Positions 36,001-51,000 of a stretch of DNA of 64,000 nucleotides are shown in pieces. Location: positions 50,666,242 to 50,730,241 of the forward strand of contig NC_053037.3 in NCBI RefSeq assembly GCF_002575655.3, in the 5' to 3' direction. The DNA is from Aegilops tauschii subsp. strangulata (lineage: Eukaryota; Streptophyta; Magnoliopsida; Poales; Poaceae). Position numbers and translations under genes: made by a program. The notes below the pieces were generated by a model, which was not told where the DNA came from, did not search any database, and was given only the letters and a program-made list of their open reading frames with translations. Numbering within the stretch: the first letter of the stretch is position 1; each line of letters starts with the position of its first letter.

Positions 36001-39000
36001 TCTAGGCTCAGGCTACGGCGCTGAGGCGGTTCACCGATGAGTTCCTCGCGACACGGGCGGCCATCCGGGTTAGTCTCCTTATCTTGCTTCTTCTTGATCT
36101 TGATTTCTTCTTGATCTTGATTTCTTCCGTGGGGGCGCGTCAGCGCACCCACTGGGTGTAGTCCCCGAGTTCCGAGTCGGCTGCCGAGCAGGCGGCTTGG
36201 AACTTCTTAGTGGATTTGTCTTTGCTATTCTTGTTCTTACTTCGCTCTTCTGTCTATCTTGCAGGACTACCACAATCTTCGTGCGGCCGCCTTCAACTCC
36301 CAGGCTCGGGAGCTGACCCAGAAGACCGCCGACCTTACTGAGAGCCGAGGTACGTGCTTTGTTCTTTATCTTATGTGGGGGCGCGTCAGCGCACCCACTG
36401 GGTGTAGTCCCCGAGATTCGGGCCGACTGCTGAGCAGTCGGGTCGGATCTTCCTTGACGACTTCCTCTTACTGTTCTTTCTTTTTCTGCCGTCTCTGCAG
36501 CGGCCAACGCCGGTCTGAGGGCACAGCTGGGGGAGTCTCAGACTGCCCTTCGTGCCAAGGATGCCGAGCTCGCCGCCTTGGTGCAGGAACGCGACCGCCT
36601 GGCCAGTTGGCCGACCAGGAGGAAAGCCACAAGGCGGCTCTGAAGGCGGTGCAGGACCGCGAAGCCGCCCTCCAGGCCGAGTACGAGACGGAGGCGGCTG
36701 GCTGGGCTGAGGCCAGGCAAACTCTGATCTCTGGCTATGGTCAGATCAAAGATCTGGTTGACGGTAAGCCGCCTACCTCTTCGTCCTTTCTTGCCATCTG
36801 CCACTTTTGGCTCGTTTTCTGACTTGGTGCTCTTTTCTTCTTTCTTGCGCAGAATATTTCCCTGGCTATTCTACCGCCGCTAACCAGACCATCGAGGCCC
36901 GCCGCCAGGCGCGGAGGCAGGCTGGCTTCGAGATTTCGCCAACCGCCGGCCGTTCGCTGGAGGAGCAGCTCTTGGCGATCCAGGCCCGCATCCAGCCGGC
37001 TCACCGACTGCTCCGTCGGCTTCAGCGTGCCGGGGCGCAAGTCTTGGCCGCCCTCTGGCCCGGCCAAGTGGTTCCTCGCACCCCCAGTCGGACTGCCGAC
37101 TGGCTGGAGGTGGCAGTCGGCCGCTTCGAAGCCTGGAAGGCCTCGGCGGCTCGCTCCCGCGCCAGGCGGGCGCTGGAGTTCGTCAAGGCCTGGTATCCCG
37201 GCCTGAGCCTGGATCAGCTGGCTACCTGGCGGCAGCAAGCCGACACGGAGCTGGAGCCGGAGCGGCCGGCTATCATCCGGCGGGCTTCGGCGATCGCCGA
37301 CTACACCGACACCAGCGTCTTCGCCCCCGAGGTAGACGACAACGGTGTCGCCCAGCCGGAGGAGTGGTTCGGGCTGAACCCGGCAGACGGTGAAGACTCG
37401 GCGGAGGAGATCGACTCCAGCGACGAGGGTGAAGAGGAGGAGGAGGAGGGTGAAGACGCCGAGCCGGCTGGTGGAGCAGCCGGCCAGCCTCAGCCTGACC
37501 GCGCCTCCAGCACCACGTCGCGCGCGAGTGCGTCGCCTGCCGCTGGTGGTGACCAAGTCGAGACCCGCTAGGCGGCCACTCCTTCAGCCGGTGAGGCCGC
37601 CTTCACCGACCAGCTCGGCCTCCGCACCGCGCCTTAGTCTAGTCTGCCGTCTTTTGTTTTTCTGTCCTGTTACTTTTGGAACAATGTTCTGTTAAGTCTG
37701 CACAATTCCACCCACTGGGGGTGTATTCGAACCATGTTGATTGCCGGCCTTTTGGGGGCTTTATATGTATATATAACTTATGCATGCATTTGGCTTTTCC
37801 TCGTACTTTGCTTTTTATCCTTCTGCTGTTTCCTTTGCCGCCCTCCCTTGGTTGCCGCCTCCCCAGTCAGACAGTTGCTTTGCAATCTGTAGCTGGAGGA
37901 GTGCTTGGCCAATTGGGGGGGAGTACTCTAGCTTTGCTGGACTAAAGCTAAGTGTTGAGGAAGCCGGCCAGCCGGCTGTTCTGACAGCCGGCAGGCATGT
38001 TGGGAGGCCGTCTTTTTGCTATATAGGTTCCTTGTTCCTTAGCCATTTTTCGTGTGGGCATCCTTTCTGCCTTGCCTCTTGCTAGTCGGACAGTCGGTTC
38101 TTTGAACTGCGACTTTCAACAAGAGAGGACTCGGGAGCCGGCACACTACTTTTCTGACTTCAGGTAGAACTTTTAATATAGCTCAAGGCGGCCAGTCCCC
38201 GGGCCGACTAGTCGAACCCGGTGCCAGACAAGAAATCAAATGTAATAATACATTCATGGATATGACACTTGTCATTCATAGATAAACAAAGGCAGTCCCC
38301 GAGTACTGTTCGGGGGGCCTGTTGGTTTGTACTTAATACAAAAGGGTAGCATGATACATACTGCTTTCAACTGTAAAATCGTCTCAGGAGGTTTGCATTC
38401 CATGGTCGCTCCGACTCCTTGCCGGAGTCGTCTCTCTTGCGTGCTCTTGGTTTTTGCGCGTCGATCAGGTAGTAGGAGTCGTTGCCTAGTGCCTTGCTGA
38501 TGACGAAGGGGCCTTCCCAAGGGGCCGAGAGCTTGTGCTGGCCGGCTGTTCGCTGGATCAGCCGGAGCACAAGGTCGCCCTCTTGGAAGGATCTTGGCTT
38601 GACCTTGCGGTTGTAGTAGCGGCGCAGCCCTTGCTGGTAGATGGCGGACCGGCTGAGTGCTAACAGCCGGCCTTCTTCTAGTAGGTCGACGCCGTCTTCT
38701 CTTGCTTCCTTGGCCTCCTCCTCCGTGTACATGGTGATCCGAGGTGAGTCGAACTCGATGTCTGTTGGGATGACAGCCTCGGCACCGTACACGAGGAAAA
38801 ATGGAGTGAAGCCGGTTGACTTGTTGGGTGTAGTGCGCAGGCTCCAGAGGATAGCCGGCAGCTCATCGAGCCAGCAGCCAGCCGATCGCTCCAGTGGTAC
38901 AACCAGTCGGGGCTTGATGCCGGAGAGGACGAGTCCATTTGCTCGCTCGACCTGGCCGTTTGACTGCGGGTGGGCAACGGACGCTAAGTCCAGTCGGATG

Positions 39001-42000
39001 CCCTGCGTCGCGCAGAAACGTGCCAGTGCTCCTTTGGCGAAGTTCGTGCCGTTGTCGGTGATGATGCTGTGCGGCACGCCGTACCGAGTAGTGATGTCAG
39101 TGATGAATGTCACGGCAGTCGGCCCGTTCAGCTTCTTAATCAGCTTTGCTTCGATCCATTTTGTGAACTTGTCCACAGCGACCAGTAGATGTGTCAAGCC
39201 GCCGCGGGCTGTCTTGAAAGGGCCCACCATGTCCAGTCCCCAGACGGCAAAAGGCCAGGTGAGGGGAATGGTCTTGAGTGCAGAAGCCGGCAGGTGTTGC
39301 TTGGAACTAAAAACTTGGCATCCTCTACAGCTCTTGACTATGTCTTTAGCATCCTCCAAGGCAGTCGGCCAGAAGAAACCATGGCGGAAAGCCTTGGCCA
39401 CAAGTGATCTTGAGGCTGCGTGGTGGCCGCATTCGCCTTGGTGGATGTCTTTGAGGATTGCCACTCCTTTTTCTGGCTCGACACAACGCTGGAAGACTCC
39501 AGTGATGCTGCGCTTCACAAGCTCTCTGTTGATTATTGCGTATGCTGCGGCTCGTCGTTGCACTAGTCTTGCTGAGATCTCATCAGCCGGCAGCTCTCTG
39601 CTGACTAGGAACTTGAGGATGGGCTGGGCCCATGACGGAGCTGTGACTTCTTCTTCTGATAATGTAGCCACCATGACTCGGGTGGGTGGGTTGGGTGGCG
39701 TGGAATTGGAGTCGGCCACCGCTTCTTGTGTCGTTGCAGTCCCCGGGCCGACTGCTGCAGTCCCCGGGCCGGGTTCTGAAGTCTCCGGGCCGGGTGCGAC
39801 TACGGCAGTCCCCGGGCCAGTTGTCGAAGTCCCCGTGCCGCCTGCGGGTTTTCTCCAGTCGGATCCGGCTACATCTGGCGCAGGCGGTACGAAGATAGAG
39901 TCCGACTCTGGAGACGGCTTGATGGACGGCTTGAGGAGGCGCTGGAGGGAGACGCCAGTCGGTATGGCTTGTCGGGTGGAGCCGATTCGTGCTAGGGCAT
40001 CTGCTTGGTCGTTGTCGGCCCTTGGCACGTGAAGAACTCGCACCCTTCGAAGTATCCGCTGATCTGCTGGACGAGGAATCGATAGCTCGCCATGTTCGCG
40101 TCCTTGGCGTCCCAGTCGCCAGACGACTGCTGGACCACCAAGTCTGAGTCGCCGTAACACAGGATCCGGCGTATGCCGAGCTCTTTGGCTAGCCGGAGCC
40201 CATGTACGAGTGCCTCGTACTCGGCCACGTTGTTGGAGGCGGCGAAGTGGATCTGCAGCGTGTACTTGAGCTTGTCGCCTTTGGGAGAGGTGAGGACGAT
40301 GCCGGCTCCCAAGCCGGTGCGCATCTTGGACCCGTCAAAGTGCATCCGCCAATGGGTAGAGTCGGGAGCCGGCGGTAGGTACTGGGTCTCGGCCCAGTCG
40401 ACGAGGAAGTCGGCCAATGCTTGGGACTTGATGGCGGTGCGGGGTTGGTAGAAGATCGTGTAGGGCGCCAGCGCAATGGCCCATGATCTCGGCGAGCGGG
40501 GCGGTGCACACGACCGTGATGGGGTGCTCTTGGAAGTAGGGCTTCAGTTTCTTGGCAGCGAAGTACACCCCATAGCACATCTTCTGGTAGTGCGGGTAGT
40601 TTTGCTTTGAGCTGGATAGCACTTCGCTGAGATAGTACACCGGCCTCTGGACTAACTGGGCTCGGCCTTCTTCCGGGCGCTGGACCACAACAACAGTACT
40701 GACGACTCGGCTAGTCGCGGCGATGTAGAGGAGCATGGGCTCCTTCTCAGTCGGCGCCGCCAGGACAGGCGGAGTGGTCAGCATTTTCTTCAACTCATGG
40801 AAGGCTTGGTCGGCTTGGTCGTTCCACTCGAAGTGAGTGGACTTCTTCATGAGTCGGTACAGGGGGAGAGCCTTCTCTCCTAGTCGGCTGATAAAACGAT
40901 TCAGGGAGGCTAAGCAGCCAGTGAACTTCTGCACATCTCGCAGTTTGGTGGGAATCTCCATCCTCTCGATGGCCTTGATCTTGACAGGGTTGCATTCGAT
41001 GCCGCGTTCGGAGACCAGGAAGCCTAGCAGCTGGCCGGCTGGCACTCCGAACACGTACTTCTCGGGGTTGAGCTTGATTTGGAATCGGCGCAAGTTGGCG
41101 AATGTTTCTTTCAGGTCTTCCAGCAAGGTACCACGCTTCTCTGTCTTCACCACAATGTCGTCTACATAGACGTGGGCATTTCTGCCGAGTCGTTTCAAGA
41201 GGCATTTCTGCATGCAACGCTGAAAAGTGGCACCGGCATTCCTCAAGCCGAATGTCATAGTCAGGTAGCAGAAAGCTCCAAAGGGTGTGATGAAGGAAGT
41301 CTTCAGGCGGTCAGCTGGGTCCAACTTGATCTGATGGTACCCTGAGTACGCATCCAAAAAACTTAACAGCTCGCATCCGGCTGTGGAGTCTATCACTTGG
41401 TCAATCCGTGGCAGAGCAAACGGATCCTTTGGGCAGGCCTTGTTCAGGCTGGTGTAGTCTATACACATGCGCCACTTGTTATTCTTCTTCAGAACCAGAA
41501 CTGGGTTGGCAAGCCATTCTGGAAAGAACACTTCCATGATAAAGCCAGCGGCAAGGAGTCGGGCTATCTCTTCTCCCACGATTCTTCGCTTCTCTTCTGA
41601 CAGTCGGCGGAGGGGTTGCTTGACGGGCTTCGCGTCAGCGCGGACATGTAATTTGTGCTCGGCGAAATCCTTCGGGACACCCGGCATGTCCTTTGGGGAC
41701 CATGCAAAAATGTCTCGATTCTCACGGAGGAAGTCGACGAGCTCGCCTTCCTATTTACTGTCCAAGTTCTACCCAATGAAAGCGAACCTCTCCGGGTTCT
41801 CCGGGTCCAGAGGTATCTTCTTCGTCTCTTTGGCAGGCTGGAAGGAGCCCTGCGCATCACAATCTTTGGGGTTGGGGGACAGGGCCGGCTGCTTGCCGGC
41901 CATGGCCACAACCCGTTCCAACATCTTCTTCTCTTCTGCCAGCCGGCTGCTGGCCATGGCGCACTCGATGGACTTCTTGTAATCGCCGGCTACCGTAATG

Positions 42001-45000
42001 ATCCCCTTCGAGCTCGGCATCTTCATCTTCAGGTAGGCGTAGTGGGGCACAGCCATGAACTTGGCTAGAGCAGGTCGACCAAGCAGAGCATGATAGGGGC
42101 TTTCCAAATCCACTACCTCGAACCAGATTGCTTCTCGGCGAAAATGATCTTTGTCTCCGAAGAGAACATCCATTTTAATCTTGCCGATTGGGGAGCAAGA
42201 CAAGCCGGGGACGATACCATGGAAGACGGTGCGGCTCGGCATGAGCTGCTTCGCTTTGATGTTCAGCTTCTCCATGGTATCGCGGTACAGTATGTTGATA
42301 CTGCTTCCGCCATCTATCAGGACGCGGGAGAATCGGGCAGCTCGCCTCTCCGTCGCGAGGGTGACATCCAAGACCTGCATAAGAGCCAGGAGAGGGCATC
42401 ACCTCTGGGTGGTCGGCCTGGCTCCAGCTGATTGGCTTCTCTGACCAGTGCATGAACTCGAGGGTGCTGGAGGCGACTGCATTAACTTCTTGATGCTGTC
42501 GGCGTTGACTGCGCTTGTCGTCGGCTTGACTAGTGAAGACGACGTAGGCGGCGTGCTCTTCGGGGAATTCGTCTTGGATGGCGCCGACTGCCGGCCGAGC
42601 CGCCGGCTGCTGGGGGGCTGGAGGCGGCGGCCCGGGAGGCGGAGGCGGCAACATCCCCTCGCCCTTGGTGATACGGGTGAGCCAATGGCATTTCCGGGTT
42701 GTGTAGTTGGACGGCTTCGCGCCGCTGTGGAATTTGCAGGGGGCATCAAGAGCCTGTTCGTAGGAGAAGGCCGGCTGCCAAGCCGGCCTGCCACCCTTCT
42801 TCTTGGGAGCAGGCCGTTCTTCGAGCTGCTCATCTTCAACGGTGGCCACCTGCCGACTGGTGGAAGTCGGCATGGGGGCCTTGCGCTTGTGGTCGTTCTG
42901 GTAGGGGCGCCGATTAGGATCGCCAGCCGGCGTCTTAGGAACCGGAGCAATAACCTTCCCCGAGGCGTCTACTCGGAGCTCGGTCTTCATCGAGGAGTCG
43001 GCCGTGGCGTATTTGTCCGCAATGACAGCAACTCGTCGAGGGTAGCCGGCTCGTCGCAGAGGAGTCGGTGCTTGAGGAGGGTGCCCTCTCGGCACCCGGC
43101 GGTGAAGTACTCGATGGCCTGGACCTCATGCACCCCCTCGCAGGAGTTGCGGAGCTCGGCCCACCGCGTGAGGTAGTCGCGGGTCGACTCGTTGGGCCCT
43201 TGGACGCAGAGGGAGAGCTGGCGAGGCTTGGGAGGCCGCTTGTAGGTGCTGGTGAAGTTGCGGACGAAGACTTCTGTGAAGTCCAGCCAACTGTTGATGC
43301 TGTAGGGCTTGAGGCTGTTGAGCCATGTGCGCGTCGTGCCTTGCAGCATGAGGGGGACGTACTTCACGGTGACGCGCCGATTACCGTTGGCTATGCTGAC
43401 GGCCGTGGAGTAGTCGATGAGCCAATCTTCCGGCTTCACTGAGCCGTTGTACTTGGGCATGTCTCTGGGGAGCGAGAACCCTTTGGGAAGGGCTCGTCGC
43501 GGATGCGGGGGCCAAAGCATGGCGGGCCGACATCGTCTTCTTCTTCTAACGCCAAGGATCGAGCAAGGCGGTCGATCCGGTGGCGGGCGTCGTTCTCGCC
43601 GACTCCTTCTCGGCGGCCGAGTCGGTCGCCAAGAGTAGGGTGCGTGATAGGCGGCGGGGTGAGACGTCTTTCTCTTTGAGGCGGAGGAGGAGGCAGATTT
43701 CCTTGGTGCTCTACTGCTCGAGGGCGGCCCTCCGCGTCGCGCTCGATGGTGATGCGAGTCCGGCTACGGCTGGCAGCCGGCTCCTTGTCTTTCTTCTGGC
43801 GTGCGCCGCTCGCAGTCGGCGAGCGGAACGTCGCGGCGTGCTCCCGGCGCGGGGGATGCCTATCAGCACGGGCACCGGCTTCGTGCCGTTCTGCAGTCGC
43901 GTCGATCAGCTGCTGGATCCGTCTTGTCATGTAGGGGAGCTCATCGGCTCCCAGCCCATTGAGCTCTTCTGCGGCCGCCTGAGCGGCTCGCAGATTCTCG
44001 AGCTGGGTGGCGTAGACGGGGCGATCCGCCCCCAGCATGCTGGCGACGGCCGCGCCACGCTTCTGGACGAAGCCGACTCGGCTCGGGCCACTAGGCGGCG
44101 GCGTACCGAAGGCGGCGCGGTCGACTTCGCGCTGGTGGGCCTCGATGAGGCGTCTCATGGAGGCTATCTTCTGGCCTTCCGCGATGAGGGCGAGGTGGCG
44201 TGCCTCCAGGGTCTCGGCGTCGGCATCGGCCGGGATGGGGACGGAGAGGTCGTGCATCGCCGCATGCAGGGCGTCATGGGCGTTCTCGCCCGAGTTGGCG
44301 ACGTGGCTGATGACCAGCACTTCGGTGACAGCGCTGTTGCCGCTGTCAGCTCGAGGGAGGGGATCGTCGAAGACCACCACGTCGGAGGGGTAAGCGTCGA
44401 GCGATGCTGTGTCGGAGTCGACAAGCATCGGGTCGGTGGAGCCGACCGACTCCACATCTGCAGCAGGCTCGCTGGAGACGTGAAGCTGGTCGAGGAGGCT
44501 GATGAGGCGGCTCTCGGGGTAGTCCGTGCCTGCGTCGGACGCAGGCCCGTCGGAGATGCGAGTTTCGCCGAGCAGATCGGCGAGGCAGCTCGCTGCACAG
44601 GCGTCGTCGACGCCTTGCAGCGTGTCGAGGCAAACGCCATCGGGCGCAGCAGGCTGGCTGCGCTCGCGGGGGAGGAAGAGGGTTCCCGTCCAGAACAGGT
44701 CTCCGGACGACGGTGCACCTGGCCCCACGGTGGGCGCCAAATGTCGGGTGGTTGGTGCGACATATGCCAACGGGTGGCTTATCATTGTGGGTGCCAATAA
44801 AACGTCGCCGGTGCCTGGAAACGGGATGAGGCGAAGACATGCACGCCGGCGGATCTTACCCAGGTTCGAGGCTCTCCGAGGAGATAACACCCCTAGTCCT
44901 GCTCTGCGGGGTCTCCGCATGATCACTAGATCAGTAAAAGTAGCTACAATCGCTCCTAGAGCTGTTGGGTTCAAGGGAGAAGAAGAACAAGGCTAGATCT

Positions 45001-48000
45001 CACTTCTCTTCTCCCTATGGTGTGTGTGCTATGCTCAGAAGCCAACCCTTTGCATGGGTGCTCCGGGGGGTTTATATAGGCCTACCCCCGGGGTACAATT
45101 GTAATCCGGCTGGGCTCTGGTCCCAGCCGTCAGTGTCTACGCTCGCCGGCTTCTCCGCCGACTGGTGGGTCCCGCCGGCCGCCGGCCTCTTGGTCGACAG
45201 GCCGGCCCCACCGCCTAGGGTCTTGTCGGCGGCTGCTTACTGTAGCCTCGCCCTTGATGATGAGGGCTTCGTTGAGGTAAGCTTTGCTACAGTGGGCCGC
45301 CTCGGGGGCTCTCACTGTAGCCTTACCTCGTCTTGTCTCCTTAATGTGGCACATGCTTCGAGGGATGGGGTAGCCGGCTTCTGGGGGCCGGCTACGCCCT
45401 TGGCCGACTGGGGGAGGCCGAGCCGCCTTCACGCTTCTCTCTGGCTGAAGGGGCCCACCGCCCGTGGCCGTACGGGAGTCTGTCGTGGATGACGTTGAGG
45501 CTAGCATGGCTACAGTGCCGAGCCGAACGGGAGACGGCCGTCCCGTACGGCCTCCTGTAGCCATGCCTGCCTCGGGCTTCGGGGTAGTGGGCCGCACTGT
45601 GGCCACACCCCGTCTTGTCACCGTTATGTGGGTGTAGCTTTGGTGGTTGTGGTCTCGGCCGGCTTCTTGGAGTCGGCGATCTTCGAGGCCGGCTTCCTGG
45701 AGTCGGCCACCCCACGGATATCCTGGGGGGGAGGTTGCGGAGGCTGGGCCGCCTCCCGTGAGTCGGCTTCGGGGGTAGCCGGCCGGGGGAGGTGGTCCAA
45801 TGCTTGGAGTGCTTGAAGGCCTAAAGGCCTGATAATTTTTTTAGAAGAACCAGGGGCAGTCGGTTAGGCTATCCGTGGCTATTTACTCCGACATTATTTC
45901 TCATAGCCCGCTGACTAAGCTTTATTGTACTTGCTCTAAAAGAGTGTACTTTCAACTTTTTTATGTTTGACCGTATTTATAGGATAATACACCAACATTT
46001 ATTCCATCAAATTAGTAGCATTAGATTCATGATAAAATATATTTCCACCGTATACCTATTTGGTTTCGCAAACATAGATCATAAACTCAGTCAAACTTTG
46101 AGATAATTTGACCCTCCAACAAAATTGGAAGTACAGTCTTGGGGAGAGAGTAGACGCTAGCCTCCCTTGAGGCTCTAGCAGGCTAGCCCAAAATGATCAT
46201 GTGGGTTTGTTTTATCGCTACATTTCGTTCACTTTTTTATTTTTGTTTTATATTTGGAAATAATTTAAATCCATTTATTTCAAAAATTATTTTTTAAAAT
46301 ATTCTAAAACATGCAGCACGCATTTAAAAAAAGTTCATGCAGGGTAAAAAATTGTTCAAGCAACTTTAAAAAATGCCCGTAGCATTAAAAAGAAGGTTCG
46401 TGATATTAATTTGTAAAAAATATTTTTTACTACACCATAATTATTCATGACACTTTAAAAAATTGATCATGCACTTAAAAACTTGGTCGCGTATAATTAC
46501 AAAAATTCATACCATTCAAAAACAATGTTCGTGATACTTAAAATTGTTCATGTGTTCCCAAAAATTGTTCGAGACGTTTAGAGAAGTTTAAACAATGTAA
46601 AAATATATATAAACATGTGTACGCATAACAAGTATGAAATTGTTTGGCATGTATTTGAAAAAAGGAGAAACAAGAAACAAGAAAAATAGGAAACAAAAAA
46701 TATAATAACAAAACAAAAAACCCGTTGAAAATCGAAAGAAAAACACAAAGAAAGTGTTAAAAACCACATGAATCCTTCCTAAATCTGATTAAAGGTTCCA
46801 CAAACCGGTGTACACAGAACCTTCCCATGAGCCATTCACCGGGCCAGCCCACTAACGCAGCACATCGCGCCAGAGGAGACCACATCTGGGATGTCTCGCA
46901 GCGATCGAACGAGGGATCGATCTCTGGTGTCGTGGGAGAGAGCTCCCCACGGTAGCCAAACGCCCGTGTCTTTGCACACGATAAGTTGTTGGCGCGTTTT
47001 TACTTGAGGCGAACAAAGCCGGTTTTCTCATTGTTTTTCACGTTTTTTTTCTTCTGTTTTTTCTTTTTGTTTTTTGATATGGTTAACTTCATTTTTATTT
47101 GGTTTCTTATTTCTCTCCAATTTTTTGCTTGGTTTCTTTTTTCTTCACTATTTTTTGTTTGATTTTCTTCCTTCTTCTCCATTTTTGTTTTTTCTTATGT
47201 TTGTTTTTGTTTTCACTCTACATTTTCGTATATGTTAAAAATATTTTTTTAATAAGTGATCAACATTTTTTGTAGACACATTTAACATTGTTCGAATGCT
47301 TTTTCAACATTTTTAAAATACTTGTTTAACATTTTAATACTTTTCAACATTTTTGAAATATGTTTATTAATACTTTTTCAACATTTTTCAAATAATTGTT
47401 CAACATCTTTATTACTTATTCAACCCTTCAAATACTTGTTCAACACTTTTTATATACTCGTTCAACATTTTTTTAATAATTATTCAACATATTCCAAAAA
47501 TAATTGTTCAACCTTTTTACTTATTCAATATTTTTCAAGTACGTGTTCAACATTTTCAAATACTTGTTCTACATTTTTTTAATACTTATTCAATATTTTT
47601 AGATACTTGTTCAATATTTTTCAAATGTTTTTAAAGAGTTTTTTGTATTATATATTTATATATATATATATAATGTAATACAATATTTTAAAGTATATAG
47701 AAAAGTACAAAAATAAAGCAAAAAAGAGAATAGAAAATAGAAAAAACAGGCCATGGCCTCTCGTGGGGCTGGGCCGGCCATCTGGGTCTCCCCTGTGGGC
47801 TCACTCAAAGCGAGAAATAGGGGCCCCTGAGTGAGATTCCCACGGGGCGATCCAATTTGACGCGCGAGTTCCTAGTTACCGATCGCGCAGGTACCCGAAA
47901 ACACTAATTCAGGAGTACTCCTTCCAAAGATCATTTACACCTCCCCAGGTTTGCGACAAGTGGCGCGTTGCATGTGTGTCACTTGTCGTAACTTGGGAGT

Positions 48001-51000
48001 TTTCTCTTTCTTAGTTCCGTTTATTCAAAATGTTTTATCTCTTAAACCGTGTATCCAAATCTCGAACTGTTTTACCATTGGATTCCTCGAGTTGAGATCT
48101 TCAAAACGAGATCCCATGTTGATAGGTTTTGACCAAAAAATCACGAAAAGAACAGATTGAAAAACCGGGAGAAAAAACCACACCGGGAGCACTTTTTCCC
48201 TATGCGAAAGCATTTCCCGAGAGGCACGCCCGTGTCTCTCGCGGAAGCAAAACCATGTTTCTCGTAGAAGGAAAAAACGCGTTTTTTTCATTTCCGAGAG
48301 GCACGGCCATGTCTCTCACGAAAGTAAACTCGTGCCACTTGCGAAAGCAAAACCGTGCCTCTCGCGGGAAAAAAGATTTTTTTTTCCCGTTTCAGAGAGC
48401 CATGGTCGTGCCTCTCGCGGAAGTAAATATGTGCCTCTCGCGGAAGCGAAGCCGTGCCTCTCACGGAAGGAATTTTTTTTCGGTTTTCAAGAGCCACGAC
48501 TGTGTAAGCTAAATCATGGCTCTTGCGAAACCAAAATTGTGCCTCTCGCGGAAGAAGAAAAACGCATTTTGTTTTTATTTTCGAGTGGCATGGCCATGCC
48601 TCTCGCTGAAGCAAAAGCGTGTCTGTCGCGGAAGAAATAGAAAAAGAAAACACGTTTTTTCGCGAAACCATTTTTAAATTTTTTCTGTCAAGAAGCTAAC
48701 AAAGACCGATGGAGAACCAAAAAGGCGAGAAAACAAAAAAAATCCGAAAATGCATGCGAAAAAAAATAGAAGGAGCGCCCATAGCATGACCCGTGGCTAG
48801 GGATGTAAATGGTACGGATAATTTCCGTTCCGAATCCGCATCCGCATCCGGTTTTAAGGATATGGTATGCACTTTCACAAATCCGAAGGATACGAATGCG
48901 GATACGGATAATTGTTAACCGGGTATCCGACGAATATTGTAGCGGATATGGTATCGATAATATCCGACGGATGTGGATTATCCGGTATTTTTGCGGATTA
49001 TCCGGTGTTATCAAATAGGATTATCCGATAAATTTGGTCCAATCGACAAGCCCAACGACCCAATTAGATCGCTGATCAGAATCACCACATATAAATATCA
49101 TATAACCCTAAACCTAATAGCACCACCGTATGACTGTACACATAAAATGTACTCCCTCCGTTCCAAATTACTCGTCGTGGTTTTTGAACTAAAACCACGA
49201 CGAGTAATTTCGAACGGAGGGAGTACATACAAGCGCAGAAAATAGACTTGAGAACACGTACTGTAGAAGCTCACTTACATAGTATATAACATATTCTGTT
49301 ATGAACCAGAGAACACTATGAACCTATGATGGCTAATGTCTTGCCTGGTGCAGCGTGTAAGTTATTAATTTCATTGATCAATAAAAATTGATTGGTTACT
49401 TATATATTGTTCTTCTTTGCATAGATCATGATAGATATTATGGACAAGATGTACATAGATTTTATTTATCCGCTTTCGGTCCGAATCCGCTCCACTTCCG
49501 CTTCGAATCCGTAGTCCGATATAATCCGTATTCGAATCCGCATCCGGTCATTATCCGATCCGCTCCGAATCCGACAAAAAAATGTGGTAAAGGATATGGT
49601 AAAGGCATTATCCAATCCGATCCGATCCGTTTACATCCCTACCCGTGGCGGCAGCTGAGAGCGTGACAAGTGGCGCGCTCTCAGCCCATCCCAAGTGATC
49701 CTTGAGGAGGCTCCCGAACGAGCGCTCCCCAATTGGTTACTCTCGCATGTACCCCCTCAGGCGCTGCTTTTTGCATGGGCCGGCCCATTTTTCGGTTTTC
49801 AAACAATTTGTTTTTGTTTTTTCCTTTCTCTTCTATTTTGGATTTTCTTTCATTTTCTTTTTTTCATTTTCTTTTATATTTCTTTTTATTATTTTTTGCT
49901 TTTTTATTTATTTTTATATTTTAAAATATTTCGTTCATTTTTCATAAATATTTGAAATTCGCAATTGTTTCTAAAATAGTGAAACAATTGAAATCATGAA
50001 AAAAAATTATGTTCATGCACATTGTTTTGAAATCACGAACAGAGTTTTCTACAAATTTGTGAATGTTCTTTTAGATCATGAACATTTTTTACACCGTGAA
50101 CATTTTTTGAAATCATGAACATTTTTAAATTCCTGGTTCGTTTACAAATCGTGAACATATTGTTTTACAAATTATTGAACCTTCTTTTCAATGGTGAACT
50201 TTTTCTGAAGTCGTGAACATTTTTTGAAATCATGAAATTTTATCAAATTCATGAACAATTATTTGAAATCGTGAACATTTTTTAAATTCATCAATTTTTT
50301 ACAAAATACGTGACCGATCTCATCAACCGTGAACTGTTTCGAATTTGTGATTCTTTTTTTAAAATTGTCAATATTTTTAGAATATCATGAACATTTGTAA
50401 ATTCGTGAATATTTTTCACAAATATGTGAAGATTCTCTCAAACCAGGAACTTTTTTTGAATTTCTGAACTTTAATTTGAAGTAGTGAACCTTTTTTTTAT
50501 TCATGAACATATTTTGCAAGCACGAACATTTTATAGTTCCTTTCTTTCTTTTCAAAATGCACATCTTTAAATTTTGAAACATTTTGTAACCCAAAATAAT
50601 TGAAATAGAAAAAAAAAACCCTTTGACTTCTTTAAAAAAAGACAACTTTTTGACCAAAATGGTGTGAATAGTGACCTGTGACAGCAAATAAATTTTCTTT
50701 TTTGCCCTGAAGTCAATGTTGGTTATCTTTTTCAATGAAAAATATATACTAGTGCAAAAACAGTCAAGAACTATTTTGACTTTTTGTTTAATTATTAAAA
50801 AACCTTATATGAGGCGTATATACAACCAAGAACCAAAATGCATTCCCCCTATATCACTGGCTAAGAAGCGAAGCAAGACGGCTTTCCCGCCAGCTAGAAA
50901 GCGGGCAGTGCTAATTCTTCCTTGCGTCTTCACAGCCTACACCCTCGAATATTAGCAGAAATAGCTTAGGCGCATTTCCTGTAAGTAAGTATGTTCTTTA